Source: Hydractinia symbiolongicarpus
Taxonomy: Eukaryota > Cnidaria > Hydrozoa > Anthoathecata > Hydractiniidae
Direction: 5' to 3'
Length of the DNA: 64,000 nucleotides
Assembly: GCF_029227915.1 (NCBI RefSeq)
Contig: NC_079880.1
Span: 3,040,001-3,104,000, forward strand
The notes under the pieces: generated by a model
What the model was told of the DNA's origin: nothing
Databases searched by the model: none
What the model saw: the letters and a program-made list of their open reading frames with translations, nothing else
Part shown: positions 26,331 through 38,270 of the stretch, one piece after another
Position numbering within the stretch: the first letter of the stretch is position 1
Layout: every line of letters begins with the position of its first letter
Translations under genes and position numbers: made by a program

Positions 26331-27930
26331 CTCCCTGGGTACTTTCTTTGTATACTTTTGACTATACGGGCCAAGCCCGGGATTTACGGGAAATCGCGGG
26401 TTTTCGTTTGCCGGCGATTAAACTTATTTTATTCAGGGTCGTATCAAAAATGAAAACATTTTTAAAAACTACAAGTCTTATGCGTTTTAGTGGTGAAAAA
26501 ATAATTTAAAAAATCGTTCTGGAAATGAGTTTACTCCCTGGGTACTTTCTTTGTATACTTTTGACTATACGGTCCGAGTCCGGGATTTAGGGAAATCGCA
26601 GGTTTTTGTTTGCCGGCGATTAAACTGCTTTAATTCAGCGTCTCATCAAAAATGAAAACATTTTTGAAAACTACAAGTCTCATGCGTTTTAGTGACGAAA
26701 AAAAAATTTAAAAAATCGTTCGGGAAATGAGTTTACTCCCTGGGTACTTTCTTTGTATACATTCGACTATACGGGCCAAGCCCCGGATTTACGGGAAATC
26801 GTGGGATTTCGTTTGCCGTCGATTAAACGGCTTTTATTCAGCGTCTCATCAAAAATGAAAACATTTTTGAAAACTACAAGTCTCATGCGTTTTAGTGGTG
26901 AAAAAGTAATTTAAAAAATCGTTCGGGAAATGAGTTTACTCCCTGGGTACTTTCTTTGTATACTTTTGACTATACGGGCCAAGCCCGGGATTTACGGGAA
27001 ATCGCGGGTTTCGTTTGCCGGCGATTAAACTTCTTTTATTCAGCGTCTCATCAAAAATGAAAACATTTTTGAAAACTGCAAGTCTCATGCGTTTTAGTGG
27101 TGAAAAAAAAATTTAAAAAATCGTTCGGGAAATGAGTTTACTCCCTGGGTACTTTCTTTGTATACTTTTGACTATACGGGCCAAGCCCGGGATTTACGGG
27201 AAATCGCGGGTTTTCGTTTGCCGGCGATTAAACTTCTTTTATTCAGCGTCTCATCAAAAATGAAAACATTTTTGAAAACTACAAGTCTCATGCGTTTTAG
27301 TGGTGAAAAAGTATTTTAAAAAATCGTTCGGGAAATGAGTTTACTCCCTGGGTACTTTCTTTGTATACTTTTGACTATACGGGCCAAGCCCGGGATTTAC
27401 GGGAAATCGCGGGTTTTCGTTTGCCGGCGATTAAACTTCTTTTATTCAGCGTCTCATCAAAAATGAAAACATTTTTGAAAATTACAAGTCTCATGCGTTT
27501 TAGTGGTGAAAAAATATATTAAAAAATCGTTCTGGAAATGAGTTTACTCCCTGGGTACTTCCTTTGTATACCTTTGACTATACAGGCCGAGTCCGGGATT
27601 TAGGGAAATCGCAGGTTTTCGTTTGCCGGCGATTAAACTGCTTTTATTCAGCGTCTCATCAAAAATGAAAACATTTTTGAAAACTACAAGTCTCATGCGT
27701 TTTAGTGGTGAAATAATAATTTAAAAAATCGTTTGGGAAATGAGTTTACTCCCTGGGTACTTTCTTTGTACACTTTTGACTATACCGGCCGAGTCCAGGA
27801 TTTACGGGAAATCGCAGGTTTTCGTTTGCCGGCGATTAAACTTCTTTTATTCAGCGTCTCATCAAAAATGAAAACATTTTCAAAAACTACAAGTCTCATG
27901 CGTTTTAGTGGTGAAAAAATAATTTAAAAA
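26331..27930 (+). repeat. Mostly A-class monomers, low-order
   Basis: After one A, one B and one E-like unit (GTGACGAAAAA tail near 26,693; CCGTCGATTAAACGG near 26,816), three A-class monomers (from about 26,925 to 27,530) are nearly identical and form a simple monomeric run. Two TTTGGG/TCCAGG-type units follow near 27,730. ATTCAGGGTCGTATC near 26,432 is a private change. Confidence 0.8.
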
Positions 27931-27934
27931 ATCG

Positions 27935-29150
27935 TTCAGGAAATGAGTTTACTCCCTGGGTACTTTCTTTGTATACTTTTGACTATACGGGCCGAGTCCG
28001 GGATTTACGGGAAATCGCAGATTTTTGTTTGCCGGCGATTAAACTTCTTTTATTCAGCGTCCCATCAAATATGAAAATATTTTTGAAAACTACAAGTCTC
28101 ATGCGTTTAGTGGTAAAAAAATAATATAAAAAATCGTTCGGGAAATGAGTTTACTCCCTGGGTACTTTCTTTGTATACTTTTGACTATACGGGCCAAGCC
28201 CGCGATTTACGGGAAATCGCGGGTTTTCGTTTGCCGGCGATTAAACTTCTTTTATTCAGCCTCTCATCAAAAATGAAAACATTTTTAAAAACTACAAGTC
28301 TTATGCGTTTTAGTGGTGAAAAAATAATTTAAAAAATCGTTCTGGAAATGAATTTACTTCCTGGGTACTTTCTTTGTATACTTTTGACTATACGGTCCGA
28401 GTCCGGGATTTAGGGAAATCGCAGGTTTTCGTTTGCCGGCGATTAAACTGCTTTTATTCAGCGTCTCATCAAAAATGAAAACATTTTTGAAAACTACAAG
28501 TCTCATGCGTTTTATTGGTGAAAAAATAATTTAAAAAATCGTTCTGGAAATGAGTTTACTTCCTGGGTACTTTCTTTGTATACTTTTGACTATACGGGCC
28601 GAGTCCGGGATTTACGGGAAATCGCGGATTTTTGTTTGCCGGCGATTAAACTTCTTTTATTCAGCGTCCCATCAAATATGAAAATATTTTTGAAAACTAC
28701 AAGTCTCATGCGTTTAGTGGTAAAAAAATAATATAAAAAATCGTTCGGGAAATGAGTTTACTCCCTGGGTACTTTCTTTGTATACTTTTGACTATACGGG
28801 CCAAGCCCGGGATTTACGGGAAATCGCGGGTTTTCGTTTGCCGGCGATTAAACTTCTTTTATTCAGCCTCTCATCAAAAATGAAAACATTTTTAAAAACT
28901 ACAAGTCTTATGCGTTTTAGTGGTGAAAAAATAATTTAAAAAATCGTTCTGGAAATGAGTTTACTTCCTGGGTACTTTCTTTGTATACTTTTGACTATAC
29001 GGTCCGAGTCCGGGATTTAGGGAAATCGCAGGTTTTCGTTTGCCGGCGATTAAACTGCTTTTATTCAGCGTCTCATCAAAAATGAAAACATTTTTGAAAA
29101 CTACAAGTCTCATGCGTTTTATTGGTGAAAAAATAATTTAAAAAATCGTT
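27935..29150 (+). repeat. 607-bp trimer HOR, two copies
   Basis: The order F-like (GCAGATTTTTG or GCGGATTTTTG with CGTCCCATC), A (ATTCAGCCTCTCATC) and B (TACGGTCCGAG, TTTTATTGGTG tail) is repeated twice with a 607-bp offset. The CAGCCTCTCATC variant near 28,258 and 28,865 and the TTTATTGGTG variant near 28,512 and 29,119 mark it. An additional B unit follows directly at about 29,150. Confidence 0.87.
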
Positions 29151-29343
29151 CTGGAAATGAGTTTACTTCCTGGGTACTTTCTTTGTATACTTTTGACTAT
29201 ACGGTCCGAGTCCGGGATTTAGGGAAATCGCAGGTTTTCGTTTGCCGGCGATTAAACTGCTTTTATTCAGCGTCTCATCAAAAATGAAAACATTTTTGAA
29301 AACTACAAGTCTCATGCGTTTTAGTGGTGAAAAAAAAATTTAA

Positions 29344-29546
29344 AAAATCGTTTGGGAAATGAGTTTACTCCCTGGGTACTTTCTTTGTATACTTTTGACT
29401 ATACGGGCCAAGCCCGGGATTTACGGGAAATCGCGGGTTTTCGTTTGCCGGCGATTAAACTTCTTTTATTCAGCGTCTCATCAAAAATGAAAACATTTTT
29501 GAAAATTACAAGTCTCATGCGTTTTAGTGGTGAAAAAATAATTTAA
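29344..29546 (+). repeat. Exemplar 203-bp A-class monomer
   Basis: This copy is close to the hand consensus and defines monomer coordinates 1-203 used in other entries. Position 1 is the first A of AAAATCG. The G+C-rich core (61-110) lies at 29,404-29,453 and the A+T-rich tail (141-203) at 29,484-29,546. The next unit begins at 29,547. A-class units are 203 bp. B-class units lack one base in GATTTAGGGAAA and C-class units lack one C in CCAAGCCGGG, which gives 202 bp. Confidence 0.93.
29404..29437 (+). other. Phased CGGG cluster with short hairpin in the monomer core
   Basis: In the exemplar monomer, CGGG begins at 29,404, 29,415, 29,424 and 29,434, so four copies lie 11, 9 and 10 bp apart, close to one helical turn each. 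The first two are part of a perfect 5-bp stem with a 3-nt loop, CGGGC-CAA-GCCCG (29,404-29,416). The same spacing is seen in most A-class monomers; B-class monomers lose the third spacing and break the stem through GTCCG. Whether any protein reads this is unknown. Confidence 0.6.
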
Positions 29547-32500
29547 AAAATCGTTCTGGAAATGAGTTTACTCCCTGGGTACTTTCTTTGTATACTTTTG
29601 ACTATACGGGCCGAGTCCAGGATTTACGGGAAATCGCAGGTTTTCGTTTGCCGGCGATTAAACTTCTTTTATTCAGCGTCTCATCAAAAATAAAAACATT
29701 TTTAAAAACTACAAGTCTTATGCGTTTTAGTGGTGAAAAAATAATTTAAAAAATCGTTCTGGAAATGAGTTTACTCCCTGGGTACTTTCTTTGTATACCT
29801 TTGCCTATACGGGCCGAGTCCGGGATTTAGGGAAATCGCAGGTTTTCGTTTGCCGGCGATTAAACTGCTTTTATTCAGCGTCTCATCAAAAATGAAAACA
29901 TTTTTGAAAACTACAAGTCTCATGCGTTTTAGTGGTGCAAAAATAATTTAAAAAATCGTTCGGGAAATGAGTTTACTCCCTGGGTACTTTCTTTGTATAC
30001 TTTTGACTATACGGGCCGAGTCCAGGACTTACGGGAAATCGCAGGTTTTCGTTTGCCGGCGATTAAACTTCTTTTATTCAGCGTCTCATCAAAAATGAAA
30101 ACATATTTGAAAACTACAAGTCTCATGCGTTTTAGTGGTGAAAAAAAAATTTAAAAAATCGTTCGGGAAATGAGTTTACTCCCTGGGTACTTTCTTTGTA
30201 TACATTCGACTATACGGGCCAAGCCCCGGATTTACGGGAAAACGCGGGATTTCGTTTGCCGGCGATTAAACCTCTTTCATTAAGCGTCTCATCAAAAATG
30301 AAAACATTTTTGAAAACTACAAGTCTCATGCGTTTTAGTGGTGAAAAAATAATTTAAAAACTTGTTCGGGAAATGAGTTTACTCCCTGGGTACTTTCTTT
30401 GTATACTTTTGACTATACGGGCCGAGTCCGGGATTTACGGGAAATCGCGGATTTTCGCTTGCCGGCGATTAAACTTCTTTTATTCAGCGTCCCATCAAGT
30501 ATGAAAATATTTTTGAAAACTACAAGTCTCATGCGTTTAGTGGTAAAAAAATAATATAAAAAATCGTTCGGGAAATGAGTTTACTCCCTGGGTACTTTCT
30601 TTGTATACATTTGACTATACGTGCCAAGCCCGGGATTTACGGGAAATCGCGGGTTTTCGTTTGCCGGCGATTAAACTTCTTTTATTCAGCGTCTCATCAA
30701 AAATGAAAACATTTTTAAAAACTACAAGTCTTATGCGTTTTAGTGGTGAAAAAATAATTTAAAAAATCGTTCTGGAAATGAGTTTACTCCCTGGGTACTT
30801 TCTTTGTATGCCTTTGCCTATACGGGCCGAGTCCGGGATTTAGGGAAATCGCAGGTTTTCGTTTGCCGGCGATTAAACTGCTTTTATTCAGCGTCTCATC
30901 AAAAATGAAAACATTTTTGAAAACTACAAGTCTCATGCGATTTAGTGGTGAAAAAATAATTTAAAAAGTTGTTCGGGAAATGAGTTTACTCCCTGGGTAC
31001 TTTCTTTGTATACTTTTGACTATACGGGCCAAGCCGGGATTTACGGGAAATCGCGGGTTTTCGTTTGCCGGCGATTAAACTTCTTTTATTCAGCGTCTCA
31101 TCAAAAATGAAAACATTCTTGAAAACTACAATTCTCATGCGTTTTAGTGGTGAAATAATAATTTAAAAAATCGTTCTGGAAATGAGTTTACTTCCTGGGT
31201 ACTTTCTTTGTATACTTTTGACTATACGGTCCGAGTCCGGGATTTAGGGAAATCGCAGGTTTTCGTTTGCCGGCGATTAAACTGCTTTTATTCAGCGTCT
31301 CATCAAAAATGAAAACATTTTTGAAAACTACAAGTCTCATGCGTTTTATTGGTGAAAAAATAATTTAAAAAATCGTTCTGGAAATGAGTTTACTTCCTGG
31401 GTACTTTCTTTGTATACTTTTGACTATACGGTCCGAGTCCGGGATTTAGGGAAATCGCAGGTTTTCGTTTGCCGGCGATTAAACTGCTTTTATTCAGCGT
31501 CTCATCAAAAATGAATACATTTTTGAAAACTACAAGTCTCATGCGTTTTAGTGGTGAAAAAAAAATTTAAAAAATCGTTTGGGAAATGAGTTTACTCCCT
31601 GGGTACTTTCTTTGTATACTTTTGACTATACGGGCCAAGCCCGGGATTTACGGGAAATCGCGGGTTTTCGTTTGCCGGCGATTAAACTTCTTTTATTCAG
31701 CGTCTCATCAAAAATGAAAACATTTTTGAAAATTACAAGTCTCATGCGTTTTAGTGGTGAAAAAATAATTTAAAAAATCGTTCTGGAAATGAGTTTACTC
31801 CCTGGTTACTTTCTTTGTATACTTTTGACTATACGGGCCGAGTCCAGGATTTACGGGAAATCGCAGGTTTTCGTTTGCCGGCGATTAAACTTCTTTTATT
31901 CAGCGTCTCATCAAAAATAAAAACATTTTTAAAAACTACAAGTCTTATGCGTTTTAGTGGTGAAAAAATAATTTAAAAAATCGTTCTGGAAATGAGTTTA
32001 CTCCCTGGGTACTTTCTTTGTATACCTTTGCCTATACGGGCCGAGTCCGGGATTTAGGGAAATCGCAGGTTTTCGTTTGCCGGCGATTAAACTGCTTTTA
32101 TTCAGCGTCTCATCAAAAATGAAAACATTTTTGAAAACTACAAGTCTCATGCGTTTTAGTGGTGCAAAAATAATTTAAAAAATCGTTCGGGAAATGAGTT
32201 TACTCCCTGGGTACTTTCTTTGTATACTTTTGACTATACGGGCCGAGTCCAGGACTTACGGGAAATCGCAGGTTTTCGTTTGCCGGCGATTAAACTTCTT
32301 TTATTCAGCGTCTCATCAAAAATGAAAACATATTTGAAAACTACAAGTCTCATGCGTTTTAGTGGTGAAAAAAAAATTTAAAAAATCGTTCGGGAAATGA
32401 GTTTACTCCCTGGGTACTTTCTTTGTATACATTCGACTATACGGGCCAAGCCCCGGATTTACGGGAAAACGCGGGATTTCGTTTGCCGGCGATTAAACCT

Positions 32501-33190
32501 CTTTCATTAAGCGTCTCATCAAAAATGAAAACATTTTTGAAAACTACAAGTCTCATGCGTTTTAGTGGTGAAAAAATAATTTAAAAAATTGTTCGGGAAA
32601 TGAGTTTACTCCCTGGGTACTTTCTTTGTATACTTTTGACTATACGGGCCGAGTCCGGGATTTACGGGAAATCGCGGATTTTCGCTTGCCGGCGATTAAA
32701 CTTCTTTTATTCAGCGTCCCATCAAGTATGAAAATATTTTTGAAAACTACAAGTCTCATGCGTTTAGTGGTAAAAAAATAATATAAAAAATCGTTCGGGA
32801 AATGAGTTTACTCCCTGGGTACTTTCTTTGTATACATTTGACTATACGTGCCAAGCCCGGGATTTACGGGAAATCGCGGGTTTTCGTTTGCCGGCGATTA
32901 AACTTCTTTTATTCAGCGTCTCATCAAAAATGAAAACATTTTTGAAAACTACAAGTCTCATGCGATTTAGTGGTGAAAAAATAATTTAAAAAGTTGTTCG
33001 GGAAATGAGTTTACTCCCTGGGTACTTTCTTTGTATACTTTTGACTATACGGGCCAAGCCGGGATTTACGGGAAATCGCGGGTTTTCGTTTGCCGGCGAT
33101 TAAACTTCTTTTATTCAGCGTCTCATCAAAAATGAAAACATTCTTGAAAACTACAATTCTCATGCGTTTTAGTGGTGAAATAATAATTTA

Positions 33191-33610
33191 AAAAATCGTT
33201 TGGGAAATGAGTTTACTCCTTGGGTACTTTCTTTGTATACTTTTGACTATACGGGCCGACTCCAGGATTTACGGGAAATCGCAGGTTTTCGTTTGCCGGC
33301 GATTAAACTTCTTTTATTCAGCGTCTCATCAAAAATGAAAACATTTTTGAAAACTACAAGTCTCATGCGTTTTAGTGGTGAAAAAAAAATTTAAAAAATC
33401 GTTCGGGAAATGAGTTTACTCCCTGGGTACTTTTTTTGTATACATTCGACTATACGGGCCAAGCCCCGGATTTACGGGAAAACGCAGGATTTCGTTTGCC
33501 GGCGATTAAACCTCTTTCATTAAGCGTCTCATCAAAAATGAAAACATTTTTGAAAACTACAAGTCTCATGCGTTTTAGTGGTGCAAAAATAATTTAAAAA
33601 ATCGTTCGGG
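33191..33610 (+). repeat. Two-monomer bridge module (GCCGACTCCAGG then E class)
   Basis: A TTTGGG unit with CTCCTTGGGTAC and GCCGACTCCAGG (frame start at 33,200) is followed by an E-class unit with TACTTTTTTTGTATAC and AAACGCAGGATT. The same pair recurs as a block inside the 23-mer at 35,225, 37,656, 39,884 and 42,922, so this is a mobile sub-module of the higher-order structure. The first unit alone also occurs at 42,517. Confidence 0.85.
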
Positions 33611-36600
33611 AAATGAGTTTACTCCCTGGGTACTTTCTTTGTATACTTTTGACTATACGGGCCAAGCCGGGATTTTCGGGAAATCGCGGGTTTTCGTTTG
33701 CCGGCGATTAAACTTCTTTTATTCAGCGTCCCATCAAATATGAAAACATTTTTGAAAACTACAAGTCTTATGCGTTTTAGTGGTGAAAAAATAATTTAAA
33801 AAATCGTTCGGGAAATGGGTTTACTCCCTGGGTACTTTCTTTGTATACTTTTGACTATACGGGCCGAGTCAAGGATTTACGGGAAATCGCGGGTTTTCGT
33901 TTGCCGGCGATTAAACTTCTTTTCTTCAGCGTCTCATCAAAAATGAAAACATTTTTAAGAACTACAAGTCTCATGCGTTTTAGTGGTGAAAAAGTAATTT
34001 AAAAAATCGTTCGGGAAATGAGTTTACTCCCTGGGTACTTTCTTTGTATACTTTTGACTATACGGGCCAAGCCCGGGATTTATGGGAAATCGCGGTTTTT
34101 CGTTTGCCGGCGAATAAACTTCTTTTATTCAGCGTCTCATCAAAAATGAAAATATTTTTGAAAACTACAAGTCTCATGCGTTGTAGTGGTGAAAAAATAA
34201 TTTAAAAATCGTTCGGAAAATGAGTTTACTCCCTGGGTACTTTCTTTGTATACTTTTGAATATACGGGCCGAGTCCGGGGTTTACGGGAAATGGCGGGTT
34301 TTCGTTTGCCGGCGATTAAACTTCTTTTATTCAGTGTCTCATCAAAAATGAAAACATTTTTGAAAACTACAAGTCTCATGCGTTTTAGTGGTGAAAAAAT
34401 AATTTAAAAAATTGTTCGGGAAATGAGTTTACTCCCTGGGTACTTTCTTTGTATACTTTTGACTATACGGGCCGAGTCCGGGATTTACGGGAAATCGCGG
34501 ATTTCCGCTTGCCGGCGATTAAACTTCTTTTATTCAGCGTCCCATCAAGTATGAAAATATTTTTGAAAACTACAAGTCTCATGCGTTTAGTGGTAAAAAA
34601 ATAATATAAAAAATCGTTCGGGAAATGAGTTTACTCCCTGGGTACTTTCTTTGTATACATTTGACTATACGTGCCAAGCCCGGGATTTACGGGAAATCGC
34701 GGGTTTTCGTTTGCCGGCGATTAAACTTCTTTTATTCAGCGTCTCATCAAAAATGAAAACATTTTTAAAAACTACAAGTCTTATGCGTTTTAGTGGTGAA
34801 AAAATAATTTAAAAAATCGTTCTGGAAATGAGTTTACTCCCTGGGTACTTTCTTCGTATGCCTTTGCCTATACGGGCCGAGTCCGGGATTTAGGGAAATC
34901 GCAGGTTTTCGTTTGCCGGCGATTAAACTGCTTTTATTCAGCGTCTCATCAAAAATGAAAACATTTTTGAAAACTACAAGTCTCATGCGATTTAGTGGTG
35001 AAAAAATAATTTAAAAAGTTGTTCGGGAAATGAGTTTACTCCCTGGGTACTTTCTTTGTATACTTTTGACTATACGGGCCAAGCCGGGATTTACGGGAAA
35101 TCGCGGGTTTTCGTTTGCCGGCGATTAAACTTCTTTTATTCAGCGTCTCATCAAAAATGAAAACATTCTTGAAAACTACAATTCTCATGCGTTTTAGTGG
35201 TGAAATAATAATTTAAAAAATCGTTTGGGAAATGAGTTTACTCCTTGGGTACTTTCTTTGTATACTTTTGACTATACGGGCCGACTCCAGGATTTACGGG
35301 AAATCGCAGGTTTTCGTTTGCCGGCGATTAAACTTCTTTTATTCAGCGTCTCATCAAAAATGAAAACATTTTTGAAAACTACAAGTCTCATGCGTTTTAG
35401 TGGTGAAAAAAAAATTTAAAAAATCGTTCGGGAAATGAGTTTACTCCCTGGGTACTTTTTTTGTATACATTCGACTATACGGGCCAAGCCCCGGATTTAC
35501 GGGAAAACGCAGGATTTCGTTTGCCGGCGATTAAACCTCTTTCATTAAGCGTCTCATCAAAAATGAAAACATTTTTGAAAACTACAAGTCTCATGCGTTT
35601 TAGTGGTGCAAAAATAATTTAAAAAATCGTTCGGGAAATGAGTTTACTCCCTGGGTACTTTCTTTGTATACTTTTGACTATACGGGCCAAGCCGGGATTT
35701 TCGGGAAATCGCGGGTTTTCGTTTGCCGGCGATTAAACTTCTTTTATTCAGCGTCCCATCAAATATGAAAACATTTTTGAAAACTACAAGTCTTATGCGT
35801 TTTAGTGGTGAAAAAATAATTTAAAAAATCGTTCGGGAAATGGGTTTACTCCCTGGGTACTTTCTTTGTATACTTTTGACTATACGGGCCGAGTCAAGGA
35901 TTTACGGGAAATCGCGGGTTTTCGTTTGCCGGCGATTAAACTTCTTTTCTTCAGCGTCTCATCAAAAATGAAAACATTTTTAAAAACTACAAGTCTCATG
36001 CGTTTTAGTGGTGAAAAAGTAATTTAAAAAATCGTTCGGGAAATGAGTTTACTCCCTGGGTACTTTCTTTGTATACTTTTGACTATACGGGCCAAGCCCG
36101 GGATTTATGGGAAATCGCGGTTTTTCGTTTGCCGGCGAATAAACTTCTTTTATTCAGCGTCTCATCAAAAATGAAAACATTTTTGAAAACTACAAGTCTC
36201 ATGCGTTTTATTGGTGAAAAAATAATTTAAAAAATCGTTCGGGAAATGAGTTTACTCCCTGGGTACTTTCTTTGTATACTTTTGACTATACGGGCCGAGT
36301 CCAGGATTTACGGGAAATCGCAGGTTTTCGTTTGCCGGCGATTAAACTTCTTTTATTCAGCGTCTCATCAAAAATGAAAACATATTTGAAAACTACAAGT
36401 CTCATGCGTTTTAGTGGTGAAAAAAAAATTTAAAAAATCGTTCGGGAAATGAGTTTACTCCCTGGGTACTTTCTTTGTATACATTCGACTATACGGGCCA
36501 AGCCCCGGATTTACGGGAAAACGCGGGATTTCGTTTGCCGGCGATTAAACCTCTTTCATTAAGCGTCTCATCAAAAATGAAAACATTTTTGAAAACTACA

Positions 36601-38270
36601 AGTCTCATGCGTTTTAGTGGTGAAAAAATAATTTAAAAAATTGTTCGGGAAATGAGTTTACTCCCTGGGTACTTTCTTTGTATACTTTTGACTATACGGG
36701 CCGAGTCCGGGATTTACGGGAAATCGCGGATTTTCGCTTGCCGGCGATTAAACTTCTTTTATTCAGCGTCCCATCAAGTATGAAAATATTTTTGAAAACT
36801 ACAAGTCTCATGCGTTTAGTGGTAAAAAAATAATATAAAAAATCGTTCGGGAAATGAGTTTACTCCCTGGGCACTTTCTTTGTATACATTTGACTATACG
36901 GGCCAAGCCCGGGATTTACGGGAAATCGCGGGTTTTCGTTTGCCGGCGATTAAACTTCTTTTATTCAGCGTCTCATCAAAAATGAAAACATTTTTAAAAA
37001 CTACAAGTCTTATGCGTTTTAGTGGTGAAAAAATAATTTAAAAAATCGTTCTGGAAATGAGTTTACTCCCTGGGTACTTTCTTTGTATGCCTTTGCCTAT
37101 ATGGGCCGAGTCCGGGATTTAGGGAAATCGCAGGTTTTCGTTTGCCGGCGATTAAACTGCTTTTATTCAGCGTCTCATCAAAAATGAAAACATTTTTGAA
37201 AACTACAAGTCTCATGCGATTTAGTGGTGAAAAAATAATTTAAAAAGTTGTTCGGGAAATGAGTTTACTCCCTGGGTACTTTCTTTGTATACTTTTGACT
37301 ATACGGGCCAAGCCGGGATTTACGGGAAATCGCGGGTTTTCGTTTGCCGGCGATTAAACTTCTTTTATTCAGCGTCTCATCAAAAATGAAAACATTTTTA
37401 AAAACTACAAGTCTTATGCGTTTTAGTGGTGAAAAAATAATTTAAAAAATCGTTCTGGAAATGAGTTTACTCCCTGGGTACTTTCTTTGTATGCCTTTGC
37501 CTATACGGGCCGAGTCCGTGATTTAAGGAAATCGCAGGTTTTCGTTTGCCGGCGATTAAACTGCTTTTATTCAGCGTCTCATCAAAAATGAAAACATTCT
37601 TGAAAACTACAATTCTCATGCGTTTTAGTGGTGAAATAATAATTTAAAAAATCGTTTGGGAAATGAGTTTACTCCTTGGGTACTTTCTTTGTATACTTTT
37701 GACTATACGGGCCGACTCCAGGATTTACGGGAAATCGCAGGTTTTCGTTTGCCGGCGATTAAACTTCTTTTATTCAGCGTCTCATCAAAAATGAAAACAT
37801 TTTTGAAAACTACAAGTCTCATGCGTTTTAGTGGTGAAAAAAAAATTTAAAAAATCGTTCGGGAAATGAGTTTACTCCCTGGGTACTTTTTTTGTATACA
37901 TTCGACTATACGGGCCAAGCCCCGGATTTACGGGAAAACGCAGGATTTCGTTTGCCGGCGATTAAACCTCTTTCATTAAGCGTCTCATCAAAAATGAAAA
38001 CATTTTTGAAAACTACAAGTCTCATGCGTTTTAGTGGTGAAAAAATAGTTTAAAAAATCGTTCGGGAAATGAGTTTACTCCCTGGGTACTTTCTTTGTAT
38101 ACTTTTGACTATACGGGCTGAGTCCGGGATTTACGGGAAATCGCGGGTTTTCGTTTGCCGGCGATTAAACTTCTTTTATTCAGCGTCTCATCAAAAATGA
38201 AAACATTTTTAAAAACTACAAGTCTCATGCGTTTTAGTGGTGAAAAAATAGTTTAAAAAATCGTTCGGGA
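33611..38270 (+). repeat. 23-mer HOR, copy 1 (~4,659 bp)
   Basis: GGGATTTTCGGGAAATC lies at 33,671 and 38,330, 4,659 bp apart. The marker unit at 35,225 has its partner at 39,884, the same distance away. Rare variants reproduced in both copies include AATGGGTTTACTCC, GAGTCAAGGATT, GGCGAATAAACTTC, TTGAATATACGG, TGCGTTGTAGTGG and ATTTCCGCTTGCC. The copy ends with two units carrying AATAGTTTAAAAAATCG tails. At 23 monomers this is the longest higher-order unit in the window. Confidence 0.9.

Larger units (their letters stand above)
29151..33190 (+). repeat. 11-mer HOR of 2,227 bp, second copy one monomer short
   Basis: TTTGGG unit starts at 29,352 and 31,579 are 2,227 bp apart, as are many private variants (AGGACTTACGGG, AACATATTTGAAAAC, GATTTTCGCTTGCCGG, CCCATCAAGTATG). 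Near the end the offset falls to about 2,024 bp (ACAATTCTCATGCG, near 31,128 and 33,152), because the second copy lacks the monomer with TATGCCTTTGCC found at about 30,716-30,919. The two copies are nearly identical, which argues for recent duplication. Confidence 0.9.

Noticed and set aside
29380-29405. Promoter-like TTGACTATAC and TATAC motifs
   Set aside because: These occur once per monomer by repetition and have no gene downstream. A bacterial -35/-10 reading is not relevant to a eukaryotic satellite.
29464-29500. Hammerhead-like TTGATGAG...GAA on the - strand
   Set aside because: TTGATGAGACGCTGAA resembles the ribozyme core, but the essential C before TGATGA is T. There is no stem II between the two conserved parts and no matching helix I or III.
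29344-29546. CENP-B box
   Set aside because: I looked for TTCG-N4-A-NN-CGGG on both strands of the exemplar monomer and common variants. TTCG and CGGG both occur, but never with the required A and spacing.
29528-29563. tRNA-like A and B box pair (TTTAGTGGTG and GTTCGGGAA) across the monomer boundary
   Set aside because: The spacing is loosely similar to Pol III boxes, but no acceptor, anticodon or T-arm stems can be formed. The B-box match lacks GGTTCGA.
34140-34379. 79-codon ATG frame on the - strand, also at 38,799-39,038
   Set aside because: It is antisense to ordinary monomers and opens through private changes (TTGAATATACGG, TGCGTTGTAGTGG, a shortened A run). The second occurrence is simply the 4,659-bp HOR copy, not independent conservation.
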